A stretch of 64,000 nt of DNA from Semisulcospira habei (GCA_036245525.1 BTPG01000006.1:73050026-73114025), one strand, 5' to 3'. Numbered from the stretch's first letter, positions 41,334 to 51,184 are shown. Numbers and translations are program-made. The notes: generated by a model not told the origin, from the letters alone.

Positions 41334-41579
41334 CGCAGGCTTATATATTAACCGCTAACCAAATGGCTCGCTAGGGGTGGGCGTGAAAAGGCTGTAACCT
41401 TGTCTGGACGTTTTTATATGACGGAAAAAGCCAGTTTTACACCAATCCCATGTTTTTTCAGACTAATCCCATAAGGACGCAGCAAACAGTCGACGACGGA
41501 AAAGACTGATCCTGTCCAAAATTCGACCCAGGAGAAAACATCCTCAATTTGAGGACGTCGGTGGAACAGATCACCGTCA
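41334..41579. other. Unassigned stretch
   Basis: No feature recognised. Confidence 0.35.
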
Positions 41580-41646
41580 GTAAGACGAATGGATTCTCAT
41601 GAGGTCCTGCAGGCTGCATGGGCTCATGAGTATATGTGCCTCTTGC
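41580..41646. mobile_element. Family A hairpin, diverged left base
   Basis: ACGAATGGATTCTCATGAGG against GGGCTCATGAGTATATGTGC and CTCTTGC. Confidence 0.78.
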
Positions 41647-41810
41647 AGATGGGGAAGGGGAGTTGCTCAAGAATCGGATTTGCCAGGGCAGGGAGTTAAT
41701 TTGATACAAGTCTCGGCGCCACTGATCAATGTTCATCGGCAGATTACACTGGCAGACTTTCAGTTCCACGTCTTTTTACAGCCGCTAATCCACACCTGAT
41801 TTTTTAATCT

Positions 41811-41885
41811 AGAAGAGGCATAGATCTTCATGAGATCATGCAGGCTACAAGGACTCTATGCCTCATCTATGTCTCTTGTTGCAGG
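41811..41885. mobile_element. Family A hairpin, rearranged
   Basis: AGAAGAGGCATAGATCTTCA; then ACTCTATGCCTCATC and TATGTCTCTTGTTGC. The right arm base is repeated. Confidence 0.68.
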
Positions 41886-41989
41886 CTCATGAGAATCTGT
41901 GCCTGTATTGGATCTGATCGAGATTCGCTCTGAACGGTTTCAATTTCCTAATGCGGACGAAACGAGGGCGTCGCGGAAAATATGTTTTA

Positions 41990-42052
41990 CGGCACGGATT
42001 CTCATGAGCTCTCGCAGCCTGCAGGGGCTCGTTGAGACTCGTTACCTCTTCC
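41990..42052. mobile_element. Family A hairpin, diverged
   Basis: ACGGCACGGATTCTCATGAG against GGGGCTCGTTGAGACTCG and TTACCTCTT. Confidence 0.65.
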
Positions 42053-42255
42053 CACGGAAGCTGATGAGTGTTTATGCCGCTAATGGGCCAAGGAGACTCG
42101 CTCAATCTCGATGGTCTGGACTGACGAGGGCATCAGGTTCTATATGTGCGACTTTCTAGGTTTTCCGCGCAACAGAGTATGGAGCACTAGGGTAAAATGT
42201 ACGGGGTCATTTTATGTGTGTTTGCCCGGATCTCGGACATCTCGACTCTTAACCT

Positions 42256-42355
42256 AGTAAGCAAAGACCCTCGGGCCGACGTCGGCCGCAGTGGGCCCAC
42301 GCACGCAGGCCCAATGCGGCTGAGGTCGGCGCGAAAATCTTTTGCCGGCTTACTG
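42256..42355. mobile_element. Family K hairpin
   Basis: AGTAAGCAAAGACCCTCGGG with CCGACGTCGGCCGCAGTGGG on the left; CAATGCGGCTGAGGTCGGC and TCTTTTGCCGGCTTACT on the right. Confidence 0.82.
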
Positions 42356-42604
42356 GAAGCTGTAAGGTCATGAGGACCTAATACGGAGCTAAGCATCGTG
42401 TAGACACTGTTTGTGTGTCTTGTCTGGGACATCACATTTGAAACAAATCTAGGTCTTCAACTTCATTTCCGATTACACATTACGTCACTTCCTTTAGCAC
42501 AAGAATTATGTGATCAGAAACGGTTGGGTCTCAGTCATATTTTGCCACCAGGAAGGTCATTTAAAAAATGGCCACCTTATTGCATTTGAATTCAGAATTT
42601 TCAC
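42356..42604. other. Unassigned stretch
   Basis: No feature recognised. Confidence 0.35.
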
Positions 42605-42690
42605 CCAACCTGGGGGATTGAACCCACGACCTTTTAGGTCCGGCCGACGCGCCAATCCAAAGGCCACTCAGAACCTTACCTCCACTCTCT
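42605..42690 (-). mobile_element. tRNA-like SINE head
   Basis: Minus strand reads GAGTGGCCTTTGGATTGGCG (A-box-like), then GGTCGTGGGTTCAATCCCCC (B box). The tRNA fold is plausible only in part, so I call it SINE-derived. Confidence 0.55.
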
Positions 42691-42966
42691 CCCAGCCTCA
42701 CTTACCCCCACAAATAGCTATCAGTCTCCCTGCCTCACCGACTCCGCAACACACCACTAACGTTATGAAGGACAACGCGAGGGAAACAAAACCCGGCAGG
42801 TCGCCGTGACCTCAAACCAGTAAGATGCATTATCATGTCCGACGGAATCGTTGTAACCGATGTAAGAAAACATGAAAATATTTTTCAGCTACACCATTCC
42901 ATGTTTTTTCCAGTTTATTTTTCAGCTTGACTGCGCTAGTTTGATAAGTCATACGTGGCTTGTGTT
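42691..42966. other. Unassigned stretch
   Basis: A C/A-rich segment continues the SINE region, then AT-rich sequence. Confidence 0.35.
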
Positions 42967-42967
42967 T

Positions 42968-42979
42968 GCGCGCGCGCGC

Positions 42980-43026
<47 letters not shown>

Positions 43027-43040
43027 CGTGCGTGTGTGTG
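42968..43040. repeat. (CG)n(TG)n alternating purine-pyrimidine tract
   Basis: About 26 bp of CG followed by TG repeat and TGCG units. Such tracts favour Z-DNA. Confidence 0.95.
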
Positions 43041-43187
43041 AGTGGGGATGGGTGGGTGTTGTGGGTGTGGGTTTGGAGGGCTTTTTGTTTTCCTTTCCCG
43101 TAAATTTTCATAAAACCATTACAAATTGAGTAGCTGATGTCCACTTACACTTGAAAAATATAAACATACATGTATTTTAAAGCACCA

Positions 43188-43253
43188 TCGAGAGGCACAG
43201 ATCCTCATAAGCCCGCGCGAATGCGGGGGCTCATGAGGATCTTTGCCTTTTGC
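43188..43253. mobile_element. Family A hairpin
   Basis: CGAGAGGCACAGATCCTCAT to GAGGATCTTTGCCTTTTGC. Centre GCGCGAATGCGGGGG. Confidence 0.9.
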
Positions 43254-43599
43254 AGATGGGTGGTGCTGAACGAAGACTTTTAAACCCCTATTTGCTCCGT
43301 CAAATCTGCCAAGCCGTCAGATCAACACCCATTAATGTTGTAAAAGATCGATTCTTATGGTCCGCTAAAGTCATAGATTTTTCACGATCCTTTGGAGACT
43401 CAAAGACACGATGAAAAGCTGTGCATTTTGCTTGCAATGATAATCCTTAGCTTTTTGCACGAAGGAGATACCTGCGGTTTGAGCGTATGATGGCAAAAGC
43501 AATACGGGAAGAGATTCCGGTGTAATATAAGTATTGAAAACGCCATCACAGCTTTATCAATCCGCGCTGTTAACTTCATTTTCCCTAAAAATCCATCTT
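43254..43599. other. Unassigned stretch
   Basis: GATGGGTGGTG directly after the hairpin is its usual right flank. The remainder is unrecognised. Confidence 0.35.
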
Positions 43600-43665
43600 G
43601 CAAGAGGCATAGATCCGCATGAGCCCCCGCATCCACGGGGGCTCATGAGGATCTATGCCTCTTGC
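43600..43665. mobile_element. Family A hairpin
   Basis: GCAAGAGGCATAGATCCGC to GAGGATCTATGCCTCTTGC. Centre CCCCCGCATCCACGGGGGC. One arm mismatch. Confidence 0.94.
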
Positions 43666-43843
43666 TGGTACAGTTTATGCCTGTGTCCTCAAAGCCGAGG
43701 GGATCAAGTGATGGATTACCGATGAATGTCCCCATAATTTCCAAACAAAATGTCCCTCGCTTCGTTCGTCGGCTTTTGGGCGAAAAATCCCAGACGGCCT
43801 CCTCTGTCAAGGAACAGATATAAATGATGAGGAATCATCATCA

Positions 43844-43903
43844 GCAAGAGGCAAAGACCTTCAGAAGCCCTTGAATGAGCTCATAATGATAGTTCCTTCT
43901 TGC
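43844..43903. mobile_element. Family A hairpin, diverged
   Basis: GCAAGAGGCAAAGACCTTCA against GAGCTCATAATGATAG and TCCTTCTTGC. Confidence 0.68.
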
Positions 43904-44041
43904 AGATTTTGGCGTTGAGGATGGCAGGCTTTCATAAACATTTCTCTCTCTTCGGCCTCTCTCTTGTGGAACGTCATCTTCAACTGAAACCCGACGATCT
44001 TCTCAATATGAAGAGGCAAATATGGCTAGTCTCTCCTATCA

Positions 44042-44107
44042 TCAAGAGGCATAGATTCTCATGTGCCCCTGCGGCTGCAGGTGCACAAGGGAATATATGC
44101 CTCTTGC
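44042..44107. mobile_element. Family A hairpin (GTGCCC subtype)
   Basis: TCAAGAGGCATAGATTCTC, then ATGTGCCCCTGCGG, against TGCAGGTGCACAAGG and ATATGCCTCTTGC. Confidence 0.87.
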
Positions 44108-44530
44108 AGATGAAAGCAGTCTCACCGAGGGATCGATGCACAGCCGCTTTGGCAGATTTCTTTTCAACGCTCTAACAAGTTAACGACGGCGTAAAAATCG
44201 CAAATGAACGCTAGTGCGCTGGTCTGTGGTTTTTGACCTTACGGCTCAGAACTGTAAAGGTCCAAAATCGCAGACCAGCAGCACTGAAGATGGACAGTCA
44301 CAGAAAATCACCCGTTTATTCATCATAGATTGGTTCCGTTCTCGCTTGCACATTGATCTGTCCCCATCATATAGCTATCGACAGCTTTTCACCAACATTT
44401 TTTTTTAAAGGGCTGCATGAATAGCCGGTCGAATCGGCCGATGCCTGCAAAACTTCACCCCCACAGCGATAGAGCTAGCGGCCGGCATGCATTTCCATTC
44501 AGCACACATATATATATATAAATTAATCAC
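44108..44530. other. Unassigned stretch
   Basis: T-run near 44399 and a short (TA)n near 44508. No gene seen. Confidence 0.35.
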
Positions 44531-44706
44531 TTGACTGCTAGTGACGATACCGTTCGCGCGTAAGAGACGCGTTAATTGACTAACCCTTGACTATACTATA
44601 CTGACGATGCCGTTCTGGGGAAAAGACACATAATTACGTAGTTAGGTAGTGACGTAGTTACGCGTCTTCTCCGCCAAACGGTAACGTCGGTAGCAGTAGA
44701 GGGTTA
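44531..44706. mobile_element. Family H hairpin with a duplicated left arm
   Basis: CTGACGATGCCGTTCTGGGG near 44602 faces CCAAACGGTAACGTCGG near 44675. An extra left-arm-like CTAGTGACGATACCGTTCG lies at 44535. The outer ends TAACCCTTGAC and GTAGAGGGTTAA match the TTAA-ended group. Confidence 0.68.
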
Positions 44707-45468
44707 ACAAAGTTGTTCATTAAGTTTGTAATTATCGATGGGCTTTGATTTTGATTCACTGCCGATTTTTGTCGGAGTACAAGAAGTGGGACAAGAGAAG
44801 ACGTGCAAGGTAATGGAATGTCTCCTTTTCCAAATGTTCTGTCTTTTTAAGTCCCTTCTATTTATAGAAGGGACTTTTTAGGACGGGTAGCGGTGGGGTG
44901 AATTTAATAGCATGTCCATGATGTCAAAGGCGGGCAGGCTAAACCTCTAACAATTGAAGTAACAAGATAAAAATTACGTTATGTCTAGTTACGCTAACCT
45001 CGCTACTGAACGTACATTTGGCGCGAAGCACCGTATGTTCGTATGTATGTGTGTATGTATGTATGTGTGTGCGTATGTATGTAAACAAGAGAATCCCCGA
45101 TATTTCTGTACACACAAGCTTGAAACTTGGCGAAATACGTTGTTAAGTGGGTGCTAAGAGAGCCGCCGAGCTTATTGTAATTGAATGTCTCATTGAAGAC
45201 ATAAACAACCGTTTACAGGAAGTCGGTTGACCCAGATTAGAGTCCGTAATTTTTGTCATATTTACTTGAACTTTTGCATATAGCTAGTTTGGAGAAAGAC
45301 ATTGGATGAGTTCGTTAGCCAGTTTGTATCCTTTCAACTTCTTTAATAAAAAATTAATTCTTTTAAGAAAAGAATTAAAACAGTAAAAAACCTTGACTTC
45401 TAGAGAAAGTCAGACAGTGCCGGAGACGTAAAAGAAGCAACTCCGTCACCAAGCAGACATATGACGTG

Positions 45469-46509
45469 ATTGTTACGATTGTGGTTGTGTTGTTCTGTGA
45501 GAGCATGCATGTATTAATCGTAGGAAACGGTCCGATATTTATTTGAGCTATCATGATTACGAATCACGTACCTTTTTGGTAGGATTCACTATAGTTCGCA
45601 CGGAGAGCGGAATTGATTGTCTTTTGATACACGGAGTTGAATTCCGAAGAGTCTAGAAACCGGCCGAATAATCACCATTGTTTTCTGTGCGGGTGAAGTT
45701 AGCAGCCAGTATCTGTTAACTCATTCTACCCCAGACACCCCACAGCAAGATAAAGATCGACCATGGTATTTCGAGGGTGATGCCAGAATAGCTTGGCGCC
45801 TATGGGCGCCAAGCTATTCTGGCATCACCCTTGAACTATCATGGTCGATCTGTGTCCTGCACTGCAATGCAGTCTTCATAGGACAACGGCAAAATTTGGG
45901 GATTTCGGTCTTGGGGTAGAATGAGTTAAGAAAAGTCGTGTAATTTCCAGAGAATGCGGGCAAGGTCGTGAACTGTCTGTGGCGTACTCTTGTGTGACGT
46001 TATAACGCGCCGGGATTTCCAAAAGAGGGGCTGGAAATAGCAGCCAGACTTTTGTAGACCATTCTTGAGTATTCTTTCTTATTAATATTTATGAGGGTTG
46101 GTTACGTATTCTTTTCTGATTGGTTGTGTTGTATGAATTTGCTCGATTATTCTGGAAAGCATACCACTATAAAAGATGGTGCTAGGAAGCACGTGTGTAC
46201 ATTGTTCAGTTGTAGAATTGCAATGTAACAGCGTCGGTACATTGTTCAGTTGTATAATTGCAGTGTATCGTAAGCACATTGACATTGAGAGAGCTATGCA
46301 AGGTATCGTGCTTTATTGTCAGTTTCGTAGTTATGCAGTGTGTAGTGATGTACATTGTATGAGGGACGCATTGTGTCAAAGTGTTGACATTTTGTGGAGG
46401 AGACATTGTATCAGTGTTGATGCATTTGTGAACGCATTGTGTGGAGATCGCATCGCTGCAATAAAATATTGTTGGAACTGTTACTCCAGTGTGGTCTACA
46501 TCCTTAAGC
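45469..46509 (+). mobile_element. Candidate solo LTR inserted in repeat Z
   Basis: GACGTG occurs at 45463-45468 and 46510-46515, where Z copy 1 has a single ATATGACGTC. The insert carries GATTGGTTG near 46118 (CCAAT-like), CTATAAAAG at about 46169, and AATAAA at about 46461 followed by a T/G-rich stretch, the promoter-to-polyA order of an LTR. ACATTGTTCAGTTGTA is repeated at about 46199 and 46238. No gag or pol and no clean TG...CA ends, so class is uncertain. A 118-codon frame at 46176-46532 has no domain and is probably incidental. A family C hairpin is nested inside. Confidence 0.45.
45716..45929. mobile_element. Family C hairpin, complete, inverted orientation
   Basis: TTAACTCATTCTACCCCAGA to TTGGGGTAGAATGAGTTAA with TTAA at both ends. 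The GCACTGCAATGCAGTCTTC zone lies on the right here rather than left. Inner palindrome perfect. Confidence 0.95.
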
Positions 46510-46599
46510 GACGTGTGACGCGTTGCAGCTGAGTGAAGTTTCTTTAAAAGAACCTTACGTGCGTGCTTCTACGACCACGACTCAACGCGTAAGTGATTG

Positions 46600-46601
<2 letters not shown>

Positions 46602-46673
<72 letters not shown>
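46602..46673. repeat. (CT)n microsatellite in repeat Z
   Basis: Uninterrupted CT of about 70 bp, then CTCGCTCGCTC. Confidence 0.97.
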
Positions 46674-46676
<3 letters not shown>

Positions 46677-46706
46677 CGCTCTTTCTCACACATATGCGCG
46701 CATCTC

Positions 46707-46762
46707 CAAGAGGCATAGATCCTCATGTGTCCGGAGGGCGCATGAACATCTATGCATCTTGC
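46707..46762. mobile_element. Family A hairpin carried inside repeat Z
   Basis: CCAAGAGGCATAGATCCTCA against TGAACATCTATGCATCTTGC. Centre CCGGAGG shortened. Confidence 0.8.
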
Positions 46763-46977
46763 GTGAGGATGTTTGAAGCGCGCGCATGCACTCACGCACA
46801 CGCACACGCATAGTCATACACACACATCGACGCGCTTTCAGAAGAGCACGCAGGTGTACTTAGTATAGCATGTAGCTAGGTAAAGTCATCCTGATTTCAC
46901 ACAAATTATAGCAAGACTGAAATTGTACCGTGAAATTCCAGTTTTGTCACTATTTTCGCAAGTCTTGAAGCGAAAGC

Positions 46978-47375
46978 GATGGATGTACATGGTTGTACAT
47001 TGCTTAACGTCCCGACAGCAACAAGACTTTCTCAGGACGTGCCTGCACTGCTTGTGAAAAAACAAAAACAAAACAACAACAACAAACAAACAAAACCCAG
47101 AATATTGCATGTATGTCTCCAGCCGGTCTAATATGCTAAATGAACCTAAGACCATTTAGCAACACACAACCAATGTCAAGAGCTAGAGGCATCGCAGACA
47201 ATAGGTAGGGAGAGTTTATAAAAGGAAAATACAGGTGAATGGACCAAGGGTAGACAGAAACACATGCCCCAGAATAGAGAGGAAAACCCACCCTGTGGGG
47301 CTGACCAGGGTGACCCTGGGAACTAAAACGTAGTTAACCCCACCCAAGTCCCCCAGGGCAGACCCGAGTGGGGGA
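46978..47375 (+). mobile_element. ~398-bp insertion with 11-bp target duplication
   Basis: GAAGCGAAAGC at 46967-46977 and 47376-47386 brackets the insert, which is absent from the sister copy at 47740. The insert begins GATGGATGTACATGGTTG, has TTGCTTAACGTCCCGACAGC, a CAAAAACAAAACAACAAC run, and ends GGGCAGACCCGAGTGGGGG. No Pol III boxes seen; class unknown. Confidence 0.75.
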
Positions 47376-47418
47376 GAAGCGAAAGCAAACCTCATATCAC
47401 GATAAATATTAAATTACG

Positions 47419-47445
47419 TAAAAAAAAAAAAAAAAAAAAAAAAAA
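47419..47445. repeat. Poly-A run in repeat Z
   Basis: 27 consecutive A. The sister copy has a shorter A-run near 47782. Confidence 0.95.
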
Positions 47446-47497
47446 CCGTCATGACAAATGACGTTTGACAAACCAATGAAACATATGCGCGCATCTC

Positions 47498-47553
47498 CAA
47501 GAGGCATAGATCTTCAAGTGCCCAGAGGGCGAATGGACATCTATTTCTCTTGA
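47498..47553. mobile_element. Family A hairpin in the duplicated part of Z
   Basis: CAAGAGGCATAGATCTTCAA against GAATGGACATCTATTTCTCTTG. Sister of the 46707 copy, so A was there before the duplication. Confidence 0.75.
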
Positions 47554-48059
47554 GGATGTTTGCAGCGCGCGCATGCACGCACGCACACGCATACACACAC
47601 ATCGACGGGCTTTCAGAGGAAAATGCATGTGTACTTAGGTATAGCTAGGTAAAATCAACCTGATTTCACACAAATTATAGCAAGACTAAAATTGTACCGT
47701 GAAATTCTAGTTTTGTCACCATTTTCCCAAGTCTTGTAGCAAAAGCGAATCTCATATCACGTTAAATATAAAATTACGTAAAATAAAAAAAAAATTCGTC
47801 ATGACAAAAAGTTTGACAAACCAATTACGCGTATGTACTGCGCGCGCCCCTTATAGAGTTCGCTGTGACGCATTGGCACATCTGCAAGGCTTTTCAAAAG
47901 GAGATATTTTAACATCAGAATCAAGTCAAAGACAAAAGGTAGAGACCCTTGACAGCGAAGACAGCTCTCATATAGAAAGGACTTTGTGGGTTATGGTTCA
48001 TCCCATCTTATTTGTTCTGCTGTTCACACTTTTAAAGTCTGTTGTAGGGACAAACAGGA

Positions 48060-48100
48060 GCGCCGCATATCCGTAGGCGGCACGTCTCGAATGAGTTAAG
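48060..48100 (-). mobile_element. Family B right arm
   Basis: GCGCCGCATATCCGTAGGCG to GGCACGTCTCGAATGAGTTAA. Left arm absent. Confidence 0.82.
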
Positions 48101-48112
48101 AGCACTATCAGT

Positions 48113-48284
48113 ACTTAAGCCCTTCGCTGCCAGTGATCACTGACGAATTTTCGCGTCTGAAACCACCGCACTTCGACTGACATCCGCGTGAAAAACACAG
48201 GTGAAATACTAAGAGCAAACGTTGGCATACAGCACAGGACTAACAAAAGACATAAATCCTCATGAGCCCCCGCTTCGACGGCGT
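48113..48284. mobile_element. Family A left half
   Basis: TTAAGCCCTTCGCTGCCAG at the left end and CATAAATCCTCATGAGCCCC near 48249. The right half is missing. Confidence 0.7.
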
Positions 48285-48865
48285 GAAGTCCATTCAACCA
48301 ATCAACGTAGAGGCGCCCGCTGTTGGAAAGTGTTTCAGCGAAACCTTAGCTGTTTATAAATAACGACCAGGGCGGATTTGTCGCAAGCAGAAAAGAAAGC
48401 GGAAAATCGAATAATACGATTTTGCTTCTTTTTTTTCTTTCTTATTTTGATTTTTCAAGGTAATCTCCTCCTTGATTTCTCTTAGATTTACGGCTAATTA
48501 TAGGCCAACACCCACTAATAGTTTCAGAAATGTGTTTGCTTTAAAGATCTTTGAGATTTCTTTATTTGGGTTGTCATGAAATGGGGAAAAGTGGGGGATT
48601 CCTGACTGCGGAGTCGGGCACCTCCCGTTTCATATCCCAGCCCACTTCCCCACTCCTCGACCTCCTCCCAACCCCACCCTCAGTCCCTGATCCCTTTTCA
48701 GATTAGCTGCTGAAGTGCTAAAGAGCAGTTCAGCCATGCGAAAGTAATTCTAGACCACAGGTTCCAATTGATCTGTTGTCAACTGAGAGCTATCGGTTCC
48801 TGGCAACCATCTGCGAACTTGCACAGATGCTCAAGAGCCCCTTCAACTAACCCCCATTGCCATCT
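48285..48865. other. Unassigned stretch
   Basis: T-rich near 48426-48445, C-rich near 48620-48690. No gene recognised. Confidence 0.35.
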
Positions 48866-48904
48866 ACAAGAGGCAGGGGCTCATGAAAATCTATGCCTCT
48901 TGCT
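48866..48904. mobile_element. Family A hairpin lacking the inner left arm
   Basis: ACAAGAGGCAGGGGCTCATG, then AAAATCTATGCCTCTTGC. Confidence 0.8.
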
Positions 48905-49425
48905 ATAACTGTTTGTTCCCATTTGCATCTCGGACGCCGACGCTGTAAAAAGAATCCTCACGAAAAGTGTAGAGCTCATGACGATTTAAGCAGTTAGCTT
49001 CTCGAGAGTACATGACACTTCTGTGAGGGACTCCGCATGATAGTCTATGCCCACTTTTTGCTGACTGAGATTGACCTCATGATATTGTCACGTCTCCTCA
49101 GAGGACGTCGCACAGACCTAAATCCACGACGGTGCGGAGCTAATGCCACGAGCTACTATGCTCCGTACCAGCTTTGGATGGCGTTGTTGCGTAGAGGCCT
49201 TGACAATCTATGCTTCTAGAAGGTTAGATTCATGACTATTTATGACGCTGTTGAGGAACTACGACTTCTCCCGGCGTACTGACATCCGGGGCCGAGAGGC
49301 CGGTCGCTTCTGGTGCTAAATCAGGCAGAACGAACCACGCATCAAAAGGGAATAATCTGATATGTTTGAGTTCACGCCTCATCGCTTTCTGGGTTCGTCC
49401 AGGACAGATGGAAGTCGTCAGTTAA
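48905..49425. other. Unassigned stretch
   Basis: GCTCATGACGATTTAAG and CATGATAGTCTATGCCC are possible scraps of family A arms. No gene seen. Confidence 0.38.
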
Positions 49426-49825
49426 CGCAGCCACCCGTGAAGCCACAGCAAGGTGTGGGTCGACCGTGATAGATCAAGTGTGGAGCCAGACTGAATAGCT
49501 TGGCGCCAAGCTATTCTGGTTCCACACTTGAACTATCATGATCGATCTTTCTCTTGAAGTGTGATGAAGGATTAAGTGGACATTCTCAAATTATATTTTG
49601 GAGAATTCCATCGACAGGCGCCAAAGCTATTCTGGCACTACACTTGAACTATCACGGTCGATCTTTCTCCTGAAATGTGATGTGCTGAGTGTACATTCTC
49701 AAATTCTGTTTGAAGAATTTCGTTTACAGGAGCCAAGCTATTCCGGCACCACCCTTGAACTATCATTGTCGATCTGTCTCCTGAAACGTGATGCAGTCTT
49801 TAGTGGACATTTTCAAATCGTTTTT
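49426..49825. repeat. Family C hairpin with its right arm tripled in tandem (~113 bp)
   Basis: The left arm AGATCAAGTGTGGAGCCAGA leads to three right-arm units starting GGCGCCAAGC at 49502, GGCGCCAAAGC at 49617 and GGAGCCAAGC at 49729. Each continues through TATTC(T/C)GG, ACTTGAACTATCA, GTCGATCT, TCTC(T/C)TGAA and ACATT(C/T)TCAAAT. Confidence 0.88.
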
Positions 49826-50205
49826 TTTTTACGTGGCTTAGGCCTTGCATGCAAACAGCCAAGAAGACGAAACGCTTCATTTTCAAACCAAAACAAACAA
49901 GAATTACACATCACGATCAGTTTCAAAGAATTATCCCGGCACAAAAAAGGCAAAACTTAATTAAGTCGCATACTAATCATTTAGCTCATTCACCACGTTA
50001 AAAAAACACACAGAAAATGGCAAAGGCTCCTTCAATTAATTCGATTCGTCAGATCGTTAGTAAAAGTGTTCTCCCGGATAATGAAAAGGACAATAAGAAT
50101 ATTTAGTTGAATACTAAAGCAGCTCATTTACTTCCTTAAATGATACAAAAATCTTTATAACATGAAAATGGCAAACGGCTAGTTGAAATTAGTTCGATTC
50201 GAGTT
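49826..50205. other. Unassigned AT-rich stretch
   Basis: Two similar phrases with GAAAATGGCAAA (about 50015 and 50163) hint at an old duplication. No gene seen. Confidence 0.38.
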
Positions 50206-50219
50206 ATTGTTTTTAGGTT

Positions 50220-50246
50220 CAGGGGCGGATCATTTACCTCGGGGGT

Positions 50247-50290
<44 letters not shown>

Positions 50291-50619
50291 GAGGGGGGAG
50301 GTTCCAACGTTTTGTTTGGGACTTTCAACCTCATACAAAAGGCCTTCCCGACGCTAGACCTTGCTTCCTGGGGCCGAAAAATCGAAACGCGGGGGGAAGA
50401 GGAGGAGGGTGGGTGGGGCTGGGGGTGGGGAGGGTGTAGGGGGTAGGGGGTTGGGGGTGAGGGTGGAGAGAAGGCGCATGCGTGTTAAGACTCTCAACCA
50501 ACAACGAGGGGGGGGGGGGGGAGGGGAGTTCCAAACACCCCAAAAAGGAACTTTTATATAGCATTTGTTTAAAAAAAAATGGGTCGGGGGTGGGGACACC
50601 CTCCCCAGATCCGCCCCTG
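50220..50619. mobile_element. Family J element, 400 bp
   Basis: CAGGGGCGGATCATTTACC to CCAGATCCGCCCCTG. Shares TTTGTTTGGGACTTTCAACC and ATACAAAAGGCC with 35537. The interior is dominated by G-runs. Confidence 0.88.
50241..50300. repeat. Poly-G tract (~60 bp)
   Basis: A nearly uninterrupted G-run with one T and one A; further G-runs at 50390-50460 and 50509-50521. Strong G-quadruplex potential on the plus strand; length may be affected by sequencing. Confidence 0.9.
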
Positions 50620-50796
50620 AGCTTGTAAAAGCGTCGCAAATCAGATGTTTATTCTGACAAAACACCTAAAAACGACTAGTTAAAATTCTTTGAAGCTGGA
50701 ACTGAATTTCAGACCAGTAATTGAACAAAACTTGACCACGGATCGAGAATTCTAGGGGATATGGATCATGTTCGGTAGATAATTTCAGTAGGAGAT

Positions 50797-50994
50797 TAAC
50801 CCCTTCAGGTGAACGCAAAATAACTGCGAAAGATATTGATCCTCATGAGCTCCCGCAGTTGCGTGGGCTCACGATGACCTATGTCTCTTGCTGACAGCAT
50901 TTTGAATCCATGTTTCTGGGACAGCTGGGATGTTGAATTGACGAGGATTGCTGAAACTCAATCTGGGTCAAACTCGCAGTGTGTATGAGGTTAA
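50797..50994. mobile_element. Complete family A element, ~198 bp
   Basis: TTAACCCCTTCAGGTGAACG to AACTCGCAGTGTGTATGAGG and TTAA. Core 50826-50891: ATTGATCCTCATGAGCTCC against GGGCTCACGATGACCTATG. TTAA at both outer ends. Confidence 0.85.
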
Positions 50995-51166
50995 CTGTGT
51001 GTGATCTGTTATTTTGGACTTTACGGCTAGAGCTAGGAAGCCCCAAATCACAGACCAGCAACGAACAGACTTTTTCAAGACGGCAATGTCTGTCTGAATG
51101 GTCGTGAACACACAACGGTTATGCTTGGTAAGCCCCATTACTGTCATCTGTACTGACTTTCATTGC

Positions 51167-51184
51167 ATTACCCCCCCCCCCCCC
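51167..51184. repeat. Poly-C run
   Basis: About 15 consecutive C. Confidence 0.9.

Larger units (their letters stand above)
44849..48016. mobile_element. Repeat Z, copy 2, with several insertions
   Basis: AAGTCCCTTCTATTTATAGA starts a small terminal hairpin. Shared blocks follow: TAGCATGTCCATG, AACAAGATAAAAATTACGT, AAGTCGGTTGACCC, AGAGTCCGTAATTTTTGTC, TCACCAAGCAGACAT. After insertions come TCGACGCGCTTTCAGAAG, AGCAAGACTGAAATTGTACC and the right end TATAGAAAGGACTTTGTGGG. A segment of about 350-390 bp (near 46688-47479 without its insertion, and 47480-47830) is tandemly duplicated. Confidence 0.72.

Noticed and set aside
46176..46532. A 118-codon frame after a TATA-like box as a host gene
   Set aside because: It lies in the LTR-like insert, has no domain, and contains a repeated segment; the TATA/AATAAA order fits an LTR better.
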